A stretch of DNA of 64,000 bases, taken from positions 62,001 to 126,000 of the forward strand of contig CAKUON010000006.1 of NCBI GenBank assembly GCA_934668875.1, in the 5' to 3' direction. Each line of letters begins with the position of its first letter. Within the stretch, counting starts at the first letter, position 1. Shown piece after piece: positions 1-8,636 of this stretch. The notes beneath the pieces are model-generated. The model was not told the origin of the DNA, searched no databases, and worked only from the letters and a program-made list of their open reading frames with translations. A program made the translations under genes and the position numbers. This DNA is from an uncultured Collinsella sp. GTDB taxonomy: Bacteria; Actinomycetota; Coriobacteriia; Coriobacteriales; Coriobacteriaceae.

Positions 1-179
1 AGCGGCTGGCCGATCTCGTCCTGCGGCACCTCGAAGGGATCGGCCGTGACCAGGCCGATCTCGGTTCCGCGCTCGGTAGAGCAAATGGCATAATCGGCCT
101 CGAGGATATCCAGGTCCTGCGGGTCAAACCACAGGTCGCGCGAGGCGTAGGTAAACTTAACGGGTACGACTAACGGCAT
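1..179 (-). CDS. ricT: PSP1-domain protein (RicT/YaaT family), N-terminal part only
   Basis: Only the first 59 codons lie in the window; the gene continues past position 1. The start MPLVVPVKFTYASRDLWFD, followed by a stretch ending in GLVTADPFEVP, fits the N-terminus of the PSP1/RicT (YaaT) family. In Bacillus that protein joins the RicAFT complex, which acts on RNase Y-dependent RNA processing. The ATG at 179 lies inside the 3' end of holB (10-base overlap) and has an AGGAAGG ribosome site inside holB, so the two are translationally coupled. The holB-ricT pairing is common in Gram-positive bacteria and supports the call. Function here is inferred from family and order. Confidence 0.75.
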   Translation of the reverse strand, partial: MPLVVPVKFTYASRDLWFDPQDLDILEADYAICSTERGTEIGLVTADPFEVPQDEIGQP

Positions 180-1297
180 TTCAGTGCCTTCCTGATATCG
201 AACAGCATGACCTCGATGGCCAGCTGGGGAGTAACGTTTCTGGCGATGTTGCGCTCAGCGGTGGCAACCGCCTCGAGCGCCTGGGTGGCACCCGCAACAT
301 TCGTCGCGGCGGCAAGCCGCCCGATCGTGTCGCGCACGTCCTCGTTCACTACGTCGGCTGCCTCGTCCTGAAGCGTCAGCAGCACGTCGCGCATGAGCGT
401 CCGCGCGCTCGCCAGCGCTTCCATGATACCCGAACGCTCGCGCGCGTTGAGTTCGCGCTTGTTGCGGTCCTCAAGCTGCTTCAATGCTCCACGCGACAGG
501 TAGTCGGCGTTTTGCTCGAGTACCTTTTCCTGCGTGGACTTGACCTCGGCGAGCGGCGCCTTAACGGCGACAATGAGCGACTTGGCGCGACTGAGCACGT
601 CGGCCTCGTCGGCGGCAATGAGTGAGTCGATGGCACGGACCATCTGACGGCGGGCGTCCTGGCGCTCGGCGCTCTTAAGAAACTCGATGCCGCGTGTGGG
701 GCTTCCCGCCACGGCGACCGCCATGCGGCAACGTGCAGGGTCCTGACCGGTGGCGCGGCTCACGGCCTGCGCGGCGACGGCGGGCGATACCAGCCGAAAC
801 GGCACGCACTGGCAACGACTCACGATAGTGGGCAACATCACGTCGGCCGAGGTGCCCAGCAAGATAAACATGACGCCCTCGGGCGGTTCCTCGAGCGTTT
901 TGAGCAGCGCATTGGCGGTGTTGGCACGCAGCTGCTCGGCGCGATCGATGATGTAGACCTTGGCCTTGGCGCGGATGGGCGCGAGGGGCACGTCGTCGAG
1001 TAGTTCGCGGGTTTGGGCGATAAGGTAGCCCGTAGCGCTCTCGGGCGTGTAATAGTGCACGTCGGGATGCGTATGCCGAGAGACGCGCACGCAACTGTCG
1101 CATGCGCCGCAGCCGTCCTGCTCGCACAGGAAGGCTTGGGCGAGCGCCCACGCGGCGTCGAGCTTGCCCGCGCCGGGCGCACCCAAAAACAGGTAGGCGT
1201 GCGATGCGCGACCGCTAGCGACGGCATTGGTCAAAAAGTCGCGCACGCGCTCTTGGGTGTCGAGCTTGGCCAGCAGGCTTGCCTGAGCGGGGGCCAT
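170..1297 (-). CDS. holB: DNA polymerase III delta' subunit
   Basis: Clamp-loader subunit of the replicative polymerase: an AAA+ protein that helps load the beta clamp. The P-loop GAPGAGK is at about residues 39-45, followed by a four-cysteine zinc module (CEQDGCGACDSC) and the downstream LLKTLEEPPEGVMFILL stretch typical of delta'/gamma subunits. I chose the start at 1297 (375 residues) because an AGGAGG site lies ten bases upstream and the tmk stop ends one base before it. A longer frame to 1336 would run into tmk. The gene sits in a tmk-holB-ricT operon, a standard arrangement. Confidence 0.93.
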   Translation of the reverse strand: MAPAQASLLAKLDTQERVRDFLTNAVASGRASHAYLFLGAPGAGKLDAAWALAQAFLCEQDGCGACDSCVRVSRHTHPDVHYYTPESATGYLIAQTRELLDDVPLAPIRAKAKVYIIDRAEQLRANTANALLKTLEEPPEGVMFILLGTSADVMLPTIVSRCQCVPFRLVSPAVAAQAVSRATGQDPARCRMAVAVAGSPTRGIEFLKSAERQDARRQMVRAIDSLIAADEADVLSRAKSLIVAVKAPLAEVKSTQEKVLEQNADYLSRGALKQLEDRNKRELNARERSGIMEALASARTLMRDVLLTLQDEAADVVNEDVRDTIGRLAAATNVAGATQALEAVATAERNIARNVTPQLAIEVMLFDIRKALKCR

Positions 1298-1298
1298 G

Positions 1299-1982
1299 TT
1301 ACTCAGCCTCCTGGGCAAGTGCGGCGGCGACAGCACCTTGGGGGATGTCGAGGCCGTACGCGCGAACCTGCTCGACCGTCCGCGCGAAGACTTCCTCGAT
1401 GGGCGCAGTCGCGTCGATGAGCTTCACGCGGCCCGGCTCTTCGGCAGCGATGGCGCAAAAGCCCTGGTAGACGCACTCCTGGAAGGCCATCCCCTTGGCC
1501 TCCATGCGGTCTGCCGCGCCGCGGGCGGCCATACGCAGCGCCGCCTGCTCGGGTGTGATGTGATAGACGAGGGTGAGCGCCGGATGCGTACCGGCGACCG
1601 CCAGGCTATTGGCGTCGCGTACCATCTGACGGTCGAGGCCATCGGCAAACGCCTGGTAGCACGTCGTGGAATCGTAGAAGCGGTCGCACAGGACCACCTT
1701 GCCGGCCGCAAGGGCGGGTGCGATGACCTCGTGCACCAGCTGAGCGCGCGCGGCCTCGTAGAGCAACAGCTCGCAGGTATCGCCCATCGCCGTGTTGGCG
1801 GGGTCGAGCAGCAGGGCGCGGATCTTTTCGCTGATGGCAGTGCCGCCCGGCTCGCGCAGGCTCACAACCTGGTAGCCGGCAAGGCCGAGCGCGCGGGCCA
1901 GCAGGCGCGCCTGCGTGGACTTGCCGGCGCCGTCGACGCCCTCGAGCGTGATAAAGCTATGTTGAGCGGGCTCAAAAGCCAT
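1299..1982 (-). CDS. tmk: Thymidylate kinase
   Basis: Phosphorylates dTMP to dTDP with ATP, in dTTP synthesis. The P-loop GVDGAGKST is at about residues 15-23, the DRFYDST substrate-binding motif near residue 100, and a LID-region ARGAADRMEAKG follows. At 227 residues it is slightly longer than usual (about 205-215). The ATG at 1982 has an upstream AGGAAGGGG. First gene of the tmk-holB-ricT operon; its upstream region carries a REP-like hairpin and faces a divergent zinc-ribbon gene. Confidence 0.95.
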   Translation of the reverse strand: MAFEPAQHSFITLEGVDGAGKSTQARLLARALGLAGYQVVSLREPGGTAISEKIRALLLDPANTAMGDTCELLLYEAARAQLVHEVIAPALAAGKVVLCDRFYDSTTCYQAFADGLDRQMVRDANSLAVAGTHPALTLVYHITPEQAALRMAARGAADRMEAKGMAFQECVYQGFCAIAAEEPGRVKLIDATAPIEEVFARTVEQVRAYGLDIPQGAVAAALAQEAE

Positions 1983-2086
1983 GGGCGCAGCCCCTTCCTA
2001 CAAAGCGCGTAAATGCAGATATATCAACCAAGCCATGATACCCCAGTGCTCGGCGCGTCCCCAATGGCTAAAGGCGCCTTTCCAAA

Positions 2087-2151
2087 GTTGCGGTGAAATA
2101 GGGACTGATTGAAGCTCTGAGACCGCCAAACAGTCCCTATTTCACCGCAAC
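2087..2151. repeat. REP-like hairpin, GCGGTGAAATAG family, copy 1
   Basis: A perfect 21-bp inverted repeat: arms at 2087-2107 and 2131-2151, starting GTTGCGGTGAAATAG and followed by GGACTG. The 23-base loop is unrelated to the loops of the other two copies (20300-20364, 42259-42324). It lies between the divergent tmk and zinc-ribbon genes, so it is not simply a terminator. Confidence 0.85.
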
Positions 2152-2221
2152 GTATGATGGGGAATTTTGGATGCTGGGTATAATCGTCGTATTGCATTGA
2201 AATGTGGCGAAAGGAGTGGCA

Positions 2222-3205
2222 ATGTCTCGGTATTGCGCCTCGTGCGGCAAGCTTCTTGCAGATGATGCCAAGTTCTGCACCTCGTGCGGTGCACCCGTTG
2301 AGCAAACAGCCGCGAGCGATAGCCAGCCCGCTTTTGAGCAGACCGGCTCCCTTGATACGCCGCAAGCCAAGGCGGACGACCCCCTCGCCTATAGCCCCGA
2401 CCCCGCCGCAAGGACCGAGGCCGTCGAGACCACGCAGCGCATACCCGTCGCGAGCGGCTCGCCCCAACAGCAGCCGGCTCCCGCATACGCACCCGCTTCG
2501 CCACAGACCCCCGCTCCCAAAAAGAGCGGCACCGGGCCGCTTATCGCCGTTATCGTTGTGCTGGTGGCGATCATCATCGCCCTGGTCATCTTCTTTGCAA
2601 TCAGACCGTTCGACAACGCCGCCACGCGGACGACTGCCGAGGTAGCTAAGCTACACCATGACGTCGACGACGATGACCTAAAACCTCTCGGCGATCCCAA
2701 CAGCCTGTACGACGATGATGACGATGACGACGAGGATGGCGGCGAAGCAACGCTCTCCGAGCAGAACCTCTACCGCCGACTGAGCGAATACTACGACCTG
2801 CTCGAAGATCTCGACAGCCAGGTCCGTGGCTGCGCGCAGAACTTCAACGGCAACTATCTGGAAGAGGATCGAACCACCCGTCAAAATCTCGCCGACGTCG
2901 CCGAGCGCACGGAGGACACCATCGAGCAGTATTACGACATCGTCGAGGACCTGGACGTCCCGACGAGCTCCAAGAACTACAGCTCCTGGAAGGACATCAT
3001 CGCCCTGTACGACGACCTGGATCACCGCATTGACGCAATCTGTGATGCCTGGGAGATCAGCCTGAAATACGCCAAGCCTGCGGACCACAAGAATGAGATC
3101 GTGGCGCCGCTGTCGCGCGACAACGTGGCGGGCACCAATGACAATAAGTACCGCCTAGACTTTGAGGAGCGCTATCCCGGCGCCAAGCCTGTCGAGGTGA
3201 ACTAG
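2222..3205 (+). CDS. Zinc-ribbon membrane protein with acidic linker and helical extracellular domain
   Basis: A 327-residue protein of unknown role. Residues C5, C8, C19 and C22 form a zinc ribbon (zinc_ribbon_2 type). A Pro/Ala/Gln-rich linker follows, then one membrane segment at about residues 106-128 (LIAVIVVLVAIIIALVIFF). After it come a run of seven aspartates plus a Glu-Asp stretch, and a predicted helical acidic domain with repeated LYxxLSEYYDLLEDLD-like segments. The start at 2222 is chosen over 2204 because AAAGGAG lies five bases upstream. The layout suggests a cytoplasmic ribbon and an outside helical domain; partner and function cannot be named. A hairpin and a strong terminator follow. 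Confidence 0.7.
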   Translation: MSRYCASCGKLLADDAKFCTSCGAPVEQTAASDSQPAFEQTGSLDTPQAKADDPLAYSPDPAARTEAVETTQRIPVASGSPQQQPAPAYAPASPQTPAPKKSGTGPLIAVIVVLVAIIIALVIFFAIRPFDNAATRTTAEVAKLHHDVDDDDLKPLGDPNSLYDDDDDDDEDGGEATLSEQNLYRRLSEYYDLLEDLDSQVRGCAQNFNGNYLEEDRTTRQNLADVAERTEDTIEQYYDIVEDLDVPTSSKNYSSWKDIIALYDDLDHRIDAICDAWEISLKYAKPADHKNEIVAPLSRDNVAGTNDNKYRLDFEERYPGAKPVEVN

Positions 3206-3223
3206 CGCTTTGTCGTTCCCGAG

Positions 3224-3281
3224 CCGGCAGTTAGGGACGTTCCTAAACTGCCGGCAGAAAAGGAACGTCCCTAACTGCCGG
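3224..3281. repeat. REP-like hairpin, GGGACG family
   Basis: A perfect 21-bp inverted repeat (3224-3244 with 3261-3281), arms beginning CCGGCAGTTAGGGACG. An extra CTGCCGGC in the loop could pair with the first arm instead, so two alternative folds exist. It lies 18 bases after the stop of the zinc-ribbon gene, ahead of the true terminator. Related core sequence occurs at 31416-31463. Confidence 0.8.
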
Positions 3282-3290
3282 TCAAAAAAG

Positions 3291-3325
3291 CGAGCGAGGA
3301 TCATGGGACCCTCGCTCGTTTTTGT
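3291..3325. terminator. Bidirectional Rho-independent terminator
   Basis: The stem CGAGCGAGG / CCTCGCTCG is followed on the plus strand by five T, and on the minus strand by a run of T (AAAAAAG at 3284-3290). It serves both the zinc-ribbon gene and the convergent topA gene. Confidence 0.85.
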
Positions 3326-3350
3326 TTTGGGCAATGCTTCGGCTGCGCCG

Positions 3351-5945
3351 CTACTTGTCGGCGGCTGCTTTCTTGGCAGTCGACTTCTTCGCGGTCGTCT
3401 TCTTGGCGGCAGTGGCTTTCTTAGCCGTCGTCTTCTTGGCCGCCGTCGTCTTCTTTGCCGTGCTCGCCTTGGTTGTGGTCTTGCGGCCGCGGGCGGGCTT
3501 CTTCTCCTTGGTCGGGCAGTCCATGTTGACGCAGATACGCCACGGACCGCGCGCCGTGTTGACCACCACGATGGGGGCGCCGCACTCGGGACAGGTCTCG
3601 CCCGTTGCCTCGAGCTTGCCACGCGCCGGCAGCGGATAGCTCACGCCGCAGTCATCGTAGTTGGTGCAGCGGATAAAGCGCTTGCCGCTCTTCTCGCTCT
3701 TGTGCGCGATCAGGTCGCCATGGCGTCCGGCCTCGGCACACACCTTGCACTCGCCCACTTTAAGGTCGGGCTCGTAGTTGGTAGGGCACGTCGGGTTCAC
3801 GCAGATCTCGAAAGCCTTCTGGCGGAACGGCTGACACTTGATGCGCGGCGCACCGCATTCGGGACACACGGCGGCCTCGCCCTCGAGCGGGCTCACCTTG
3901 ACGCCGCTCGGCACCGGATAGGTCACGTCGCAGTCGGGCCAGCCCATGCAGCCAATGAAGCTGCCACGGGTCTTGGCGCTCGTCTTCATAACTAGGTCCT
4001 TGCCGCACTTGGGACAGGCGCCCACGCGCGCATCGGCCGTGACGGCGTCGCTGATGGCGTCGCCCAGCTCCTGCGTGTGCTTGAGCAGCTCGTCGAGCAC
4101 ACCGGCCAGCAGCGCGCGCGAGTGCGTCACGACATGCTCCTCGGTATCCTCGCCACGCTCCACGCGAGTCATGTCGCCGTCGAGCTCGCTGGTCATATCG
4201 GGACTCGTGATGCGCGGGGCAAACTGTGTCAGCGCGTCGATAATGGCGATGCCCAGCTGACTCGGCTCAACGGGATCGTTTTTGAGGTAGCGCACGGCGT
4301 ACAGACGCTCGATGATGCTCGCGCGCGTGGACTTGGTGCCCAGGCCGCGCTTTTCCATCTCCTGCACGAGCTTGCCCTGGCTGTAGCGCGCGGGCGGCTC
4401 GGTCTGCTTGGCCTCGAGCTTAATGTCGAACACGTCGACCGTATCGCCCTGCTCCAGCGGCGGCATCTGCTCGTCGCGCTTAAGGCCGTACGGATAGGCC
4501 TCGCGGAAGCCCGGGGTCACGAGCACGTCGCCCGAAGCCACGAACGGCTCGCCGTTCACATCGAGCTCGAGCTTGGTATTCTCGATGGTCGCGGGACCCA
4601 TAAGCGTCGCCAGGAAGCGGCGGGCGATGAGGTCGTAGAGCTTGCGCTGGCCGCCGTCGAGCGTGGACGGATCGCCCTCGCCCGTGGGATAGATAGGCGG
4701 GTGGTCGGTGGTCTCGACTTTGCCGCGCGTGGGCTTCATGGGGCCGGCGAGCACCTTTTTGCATACGGGCGCCAGCGCCGGGTTGATCTTTGCCAGGTCG
4801 CTCACCACGGCGCCCAGGTCGAGCGTCGCGGGATACACGGTGTTGTCGACACGCGGGTAACTGATGAGGCCCGCCATGTAGAGGGACTCGGCGATGCGCA
4901 TCGTACGCGCAGGCGAGATACCCTCGGCTGCGGCGGCAGCCTGCAGCGAGGTCGTCGCAAACGGCGTGGGCGGCTGCTGCTTGCGCGAGCGCTTGGTCAC
5001 CGCAGCGACGGTTGCCGTCGTGGCGCCGTCAACGTGGCCGTACGCCGTCTCGGCAGCATCCTTGTCGGTAAAGCGCGCTGTCTTGTGCGCGATCTTAAAG
5101 CGATCGTCCTCGGCAGCGCCCTGCGCGGCACCCATGCCACGAATCTGCCAATAGTCCTCGGGCACAAACGCCATGCGCTCGCGCTCGCGCTCGACCACCA
5201 GGGCGAGCGTCGGTGTCTGCACGCGGCCGGCGGAGCGCACGTTGCCAAAACCGCCGAACTTGGCGAGCGTCAGATAGCGCGTGAGCACCGCGCCCCAGAT
5301 AAGGTCGATGTGCTGACGGCTCTCGCCGGCGTCGGCCAGATTCTGGTCGAGCGAGACAAGATTATCGAAGGCCTGCGTGATCTCGGCCTTGGTAAACGAA
5401 GAATACTGGGCGCGGGCGACCGGCAAGTCCGGCGCGACCTCGCGCACCTTGTTGAGGGCGTCCGAGCCGATCAGCTCACCCTCGCGATCGAAGTCCGTGG
5501 CGATGATGACGCTGTCGGACTTTTTGGCGAGGTTCTTGAGCGAGCGAATGAGCTCCTTCTCGGCCGGCAGCTTAATGACGGGCGCCCAGGTGAGGTAAGG
5601 CAGGCTCTCGAGCTTCCAGCCCTTGATGGAGATACCATCGGCAAGGAACGGCTTGCGCTTGGTGTCGTACGGCGGGCGGGCCAGGCCATCGGGCATGTCG
5701 GCCGGCAGCATTTCGCCGTCCTCCGTGACCGAATACCAGCCCAGCTTTTTATCGAACAGCACGCTGTCGCAAAAATCGGGCGCCAGGATGTGACCGGCAA
5801 GGCCGATCGTCACGCACTCCTCGCCCTTCCACTCAAAACGGTAGATGGCGGTGTTGTACACCTTGTCCTTTTTAGGCTTGCCCGTGGACAGACGCTCGGC
5901 GATCTGACGCGCGGCGTCGTTTTTCTCGGCGATGATGAGCTTCAA
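3351..5945 (-). CDS. topA: DNA topoisomerase I (type IA)
   Basis: Relaxes negative supercoils through a tyrosine-linked single-strand break. The TOPRIM acidic motif TDFDREGEL is near residue 147; the DNA-binding SAGRVQTPTLAL and the catalytic-tyrosine motif LISYPRVDN (Tyr about 357) follow. About residues 640-810 carry four cysteine modules (CPKCG, CPECG, CKVC, CPECG with matching CxxxxC halves). The last 45 residues are a Lys/Ala/Thr tail made of KKTTAKK-type repeats. The length, 864 residues, is normal. The start codon is TTG at 5945 with TAGGAG six bases before it; no closer ATG fits. Confidence 0.95.
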   Translation of the reverse strand: MKLIIAEKNDAARQIAERLSTGKPKKDKVYNTAIYRFEWKGEECVTIGLAGHILAPDFCDSVLFDKKLGWYSVTEDGEMLPADMPDGLARPPYDTKRKPFLADGISIKGWKLESLPYLTWAPVIKLPAEKELIRSLKNLAKKSDSVIIATDFDREGELIGSDALNKVREVAPDLPVARAQYSSFTKAEITQAFDNLVSLDQNLADAGESRQHIDLIWGAVLTRYLTLAKFGGFGNVRSAGRVQTPTLALVVERERERMAFVPEDYWQIRGMGAAQGAAEDDRFKIAHKTARFTDKDAAETAYGHVDGATTATVAAVTKRSRKQQPPTPFATTSLQAAAAAEGISPARTMRIAESLYMAGLISYPRVDNTVYPATLDLGAVVSDLAKINPALAPVCKKVLAGPMKPTRGKVETTDHPPIYPTGEGDPSTLDGGQRKLYDLIARRFLATLMGPATIENTKLELDVNGEPFVASGDVLVTPGFREAYPYGLKRDEQMPPLEQGDTVDVFDIKLEAKQTEPPARYSQGKLVQEMEKRGLGTKSTRASIIERLYAVRYLKNDPVEPSQLGIAIIDALTQFAPRITSPDMTSELDGDMTRVERGEDTEEHVVTHSRALLAGVLDELLKHTQELGDAISDAVTADARVGACPKCGKDLVMKTSAKTRGSFIGCMGWPDCDVTYPVPSGVKVSPLEGEAAVCPECGAPRIKCQPFRQKAFEICVNPTCPTNYEPDLKVGECKVCAEAGRHGDLIAHKSEKSGKRFIRCTNYDDCGVSYPLPARGKLEATGETCPECGAPIVVVNTARGPWRICVNMDCPTKEKKPARGRKTTTKASTAKKTTAAKKTTAKKATAAKKTTAKKSTAKKAAADK

Positions 5946-5999
5946 AAGAGGCTCCTATCTCGTGTCTTTGCGGCTACGCCCGCCCGTATGGCGGCCGAC

Positions 6000-6683
6000 T
6001 TACGCCCTTGCTTGCTCGACCTGCCCGATGAGCCAATCGCACCAGGCATCCATGCCCTCGCCCTTGCGCGCGCTCACGGCAAACCGCGGCGCTTGCGGAT
6101 TGAGGTCATCGAGTGTCTTAGTATACCTATCCATGTCAAAATCGAAAGCCGGGGCCACATCGACTTTGTTGAGCAGCTGCGCGCCGGCATGCTGGAAGAT
6201 ACCCGGGTACTTGATGGGTTTGTCGTCGCCCTCGGGCACCGAGAGAATCATGATGGACAGGTTCTCGCCCAGGTCAAAGTCGACCGGGCAGACCAGGTTA
6301 CCCACGTTTTCGATAAAGATGACGTCGATGTTCTCCAGACCCACAGCCTGGTCGAAGGCATCGACGGCCTCCATGATCATGTTGCCCTCGAGGTGGCACA
6401 GGCCGCCTGTGTTGATCTGGATGGCGGGCATGCCGGCTTCCTTCATGGTGATGGCGTCGACATCCGAGGCGATATCGCCCTCGATGACGGCGCAGCGCAG
6501 GCCGGCTTTGTCACGCAGGCGCTCGTTGGTGCCCAGAATCGTGGTGGTCTTACCCGAGCCGGGGCTCGATAGCACGTTGATCACGTAGGTGTTCGTCTGC
6601 TCAAATCGCTGACGCAGCTGATCTGCCAGGCGCTCGTTGCGCGACAGAATCGGCGATGCAATATCAATCGTTTTCTCGGCCAT
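6000..6683 (-). CDS. hypB: Hydrogenase/urease nickel-insertion GTPase HypB
   Basis: GTPase that delivers nickel to [NiFe]-hydrogenase precursors with HypA. The P-loop PGSGKTTT is at residues 41-48; VIEGDIASDVDA and NTGGLCHLEGNMI are the metal-site and switch regions of the HypB family, and LLNKVD is the guanine-specificity motif. It lacks the N-terminal histidine-rich nickel store of some homologues. Length is 227 residues and a good AAGGAG site precedes the ATG. It follows hypA by 55 bases. No hydrogenase structural gene is in the window, so the client enzyme is unknown. Confidence 0.93.
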   Translation of the reverse strand: MAEKTIDIASPILSRNERLADQLRQRFEQTNTYVINVLSSPGSGKTTTILGTNERLRDKAGLRCAVIEGDIASDVDAITMKEAGMPAIQINTGGLCHLEGNMIMEAVDAFDQAVGLENIDVIFIENVGNLVCPVDFDLGENLSIMILSVPEGDDKPIKYPGIFQHAGAQLLNKVDVAPAFDFDMDRYTKTLDDLNPQAPRFAVSARKGEGMDAWCDWLIGQVEQARA

Positions 6684-6738
6684 ACTTAGCGCTCCTTACT
6701 TTGGCCCCTTTATACCCCATCACCAGATGGCTAGCGGG

Positions 6739-7095
6739 CTAATCGTCGGGGGTTTCGATTTCGATACTTGCGATATCGAGCTCGCGGCCGTGCAGTAGGC
6801 GCACGTTGGCACCACCACACTGGGGACAGCGACAGTGGAAGCGATCGTGGTCGAAAACCTCGCCGCAGTCCAGACACTCGCTTTGTGGATGGACCTCCTC
6901 CACGGCAAGCTCGCAGCCTCGCGTGAGCGGGTCCTCGTCGCGAAATGTCTCCCACGCAAAATCGAGCGCCTCGCGCACGACCTCGGTCATATCCCCGATA
7001 CGCAGCGTTACCAAAACGGCGCGCGAGGCCCCCGCCCCACGCGCCGCGCGAATCACTGTATCGAGTATGCCGTTGACAATGCCAACCTCGTGCAT
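6739..7095 (-). CDS. hypA: Hydrogenase nickel-incorporation protein HypA
   Basis: Nickel chaperone partner of HypB. It begins MHEVGIV; His2 of the MHE motif is the nickel ligand in the family. A zinc site is formed by C74/C77 (CLDC) and C90/C93 (CPQC). The length, 118 residues, is typical. The ATG at 7095 has GAGGAG upstream. It sits between tatC and hypB, possibly in one transcript with them. [NiFe]-hydrogenases are often Tat substrates, which gives a reason for the tat-hyp grouping; that link is inference. Confidence 0.92.
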   Translation of the reverse strand: MHEVGIVNGILDTVIRAARGAGASRAVLVTLRIGDMTEVVREALDFAWETFRDEDPLTRGCELAVEEVHPQSECLDCGEVFDHDRFHCRCPQCGGANVRLLHGRELDIASIEIETPDD

Positions 7096-7101
7096 ACCGA
7101 T

Positions 7102-7893
7102 TTACTCCTCGTCGTCCTCGTCGTCCGAGAACAGGTCCAGACGGCTCACGAACAGGCCCTCCTTGCCCTCGCGCGCGGTAATGACCACACGGGCGATGGC
7201 AAGCGAAATCTCGTAGAGCGAGAGCAGGGCTCCATACATGAGACCCAGCGTAACGGGCGAGCCGTCGGGCGTAATCACAGCCGAACCCACGAGCAGGCCT
7301 ACGTACACGTAGCGCCAGGCGCTGCGGAAGGCCGCATAGGACACGATGTGGAAAACGGACAGGTAGAAGATGATGAGCGGAAGCTCGAACGCCACGCCAA
7401 AGCCGATCATAAAGAGCAGCTCCATGTTGACGTAGTTCTCCAGGTCGGGCAGCGCGGTGGCGACGGCCGAGGTCTCGCCGATGAGCCACTCAAAGCCGGC
7501 CGGAATGATGATGAAGTAGCAGAAGATGGCACCCAGGAAGAACAGCACCGTCGAGGCGAGCACCGTGGGCACAACCCACTTGCGCTCGTTGGGGCGCAGT
7601 GCCGGCAGGAAAAATGCCAGAATCTGCCAGATGATCATGGGCGTGCACATGACCACGGCCATCTTGATGGCAAGCGAGAAGCGCAGGCCAAAGCCGCCGA
7701 GCGTGGTGGTGATGTAAAACTTACCGTCCGGCACAAAGGAGCGGATGGGGTCTTCCAGGATGTCGAGCACCACGGGCGTGGCGAAATACAGCACGATAGC
7801 GGCGGCAAACACCGATACGACCACGATGGTCAGGCGGCGACGGAGCTCGCCCAGGTGATCGAAGAGCGGCATGCGCGCAGGTCCGATAGGCAT
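7102..7893 (-). CDS. tatC: Sec-independent (Tat) translocase subunit TatC
   Basis: Multi-spanning receptor subunit of the twin-arginine translocase. The N-terminal MPLFDHLGELRRRL is the TatC signature, followed by six membrane segments across 263 residues. The C-terminus is acidic (LFSDDEDDEE). The start ATG overlaps the tatA stop as TAATG, so the two are translationally coupled. With the TatA-type protein it gives a minimal TatAC system that exports folded, cofactor-bearing proteins. Confidence 0.95.
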   Translation of the reverse strand: MPIGPARMPLFDHLGELRRRLTIVVVSVFAAAIVLYFATPVVLDILEDPIRSFVPDGKFYITTTLGGFGLRFSLAIKMAVVMCTPMIIWQILAFFLPALRPNERKWVVPTVLASTVLFFLGAIFCYFIIIPAGFEWLIGETSAVATALPDLENYVNMELLFMIGFGVAFELPLIIFYLSVFHIVSYAAFRSAWRYVYVGLLVGSAVITPDGSPVTLGLMYGALLSLYEISLAIARVVITAREGKEGLFVSRLDLFSDDEDDEE

Positions 7894-8483
7894 TACTCAT
7901 CGCCTCCCTTCGGGGCGTCGGCGGCAGCGGCGTCGTCCTCGGCCTCGAGCTCGCGAGCGAGCTGGTCGACGACGGCCTTGCGCTTGCGGGGACGACGGGC
8001 GTAGAGGTCAGCCGTCGTGGGCTCTGCCGGCTCGGGCTCGGACTCCGGCTCTGCAGCAGGCTCGGGCTCGACGACAGGCTCGGCGGCACCTGCGGGCTCG
8101 ACGCCCTCGGTCGCAGGCTCCTCGGCAGCATTCTCGCCCTCAGCAGCACCCTCGCTTGCGGCCTTCTCGGCAGCAAGACGGGCGCGACGCTCGGCAAAGG
8201 TCTCCTTCTTGGCGGGTGCTGCCTTCTCGGCGGCATCTTCGTCCGCATCGGAATCGTCGTCGGTCGCAGCGGCCTTCTTGGGCTTGACCGGCACCGACGC
8301 GGCCTCACTTACCGGATCGATAATCTCGGACTGAACAACGGCCGTCATCTTTTCCTGCGTCTCGCGGAACTGACGGATGGCACGGCCGATCGTGCGGCCC
8401 ATCTGCGGGAGCTTATCCGGGCCAAACAGCAAAAAGCCGAAGACCACGATGATCGCGAGCTCACCCTCTCCAATACCAAACAC
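7893..8483 (-). CDS. tatA: Tat translocase TatA/TatB-type subunit with long acidic/Ala-rich tail
   Basis: Starts VFGIGEGELAIIVVFGFLLF, the short membrane segment of TatA/B proteins. The conserved FGPDKLPQMGRTIGRAI hinge and amphipathic helix follow. The start is GTG at 8483 with GGAGG five bases before it; the longer frame to 8528 has no such site. At 196 residues it is far longer than a normal TatA (60-90). The extra 120 residues are low-complexity Glu/Ala/Pro, ending in a basic RRPRKRK patch and an acidic end. Whether it works as TatA, TatB or both cannot be told; the length favours TatB-like. Confidence 0.85.
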   Translation of the reverse strand: MFGIGEGELAIIVVFGFLLFGPDKLPQMGRTIGRAIRQFRETQEKMTAVVQSEIIDPVSEAASVPVKPKKAAATDDDSDADEDAAEKAAPAKKETFAERRARLAAEKAASEGAAEGENAAEEPATEGVEPAGAAEPVVEPEPAAEPESEPEPAEPTTADLYARRPRKRKAVVDQLARELEAEDDAAAADAPKGGDE

Positions 8484-8564
8484 ACATACCTCCAAGGCTC
8501 GATGTGAGTCGAGCCCGCACCGCGCCATTCGGCCGGAACTCGTCTATTCATTCGGTCAAGTATA

Positions 8565-8592
8565 GCGCCCGGACGCCAAAACGTCCGAGCGC
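8565..8592 (-). terminator. Stem-loop between STAS gene and tatA
   Basis: GCGCTCGGACG pairs with CGTCCGGGCGC (read on the minus strand). It has no T-run after it, but a TATACT at 8564-8559 follows directly and could be the -10 box for tatA. The terminator role is therefore weak. Confidence 0.35.
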
Positions 8593-8636
8593 ATCACAAA
8601 CATATGCCAAACGGCACGCCCTTTTGGGGGCAAAGA

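Noticed and set aside
3355..3490. Tandem-repeat-like DNA
   Set aside because: It encodes the Lys/Ala/Thr tail of topoisomerase I; the repetition is at the protein level.
4077..6572. 831-residue open frame on the plus strand
   Set aside because: It runs antisense to topA and hypB, has biased His/Arg/Leu composition and no domain; it is open only because of GC-rich codon bias on the real strand.
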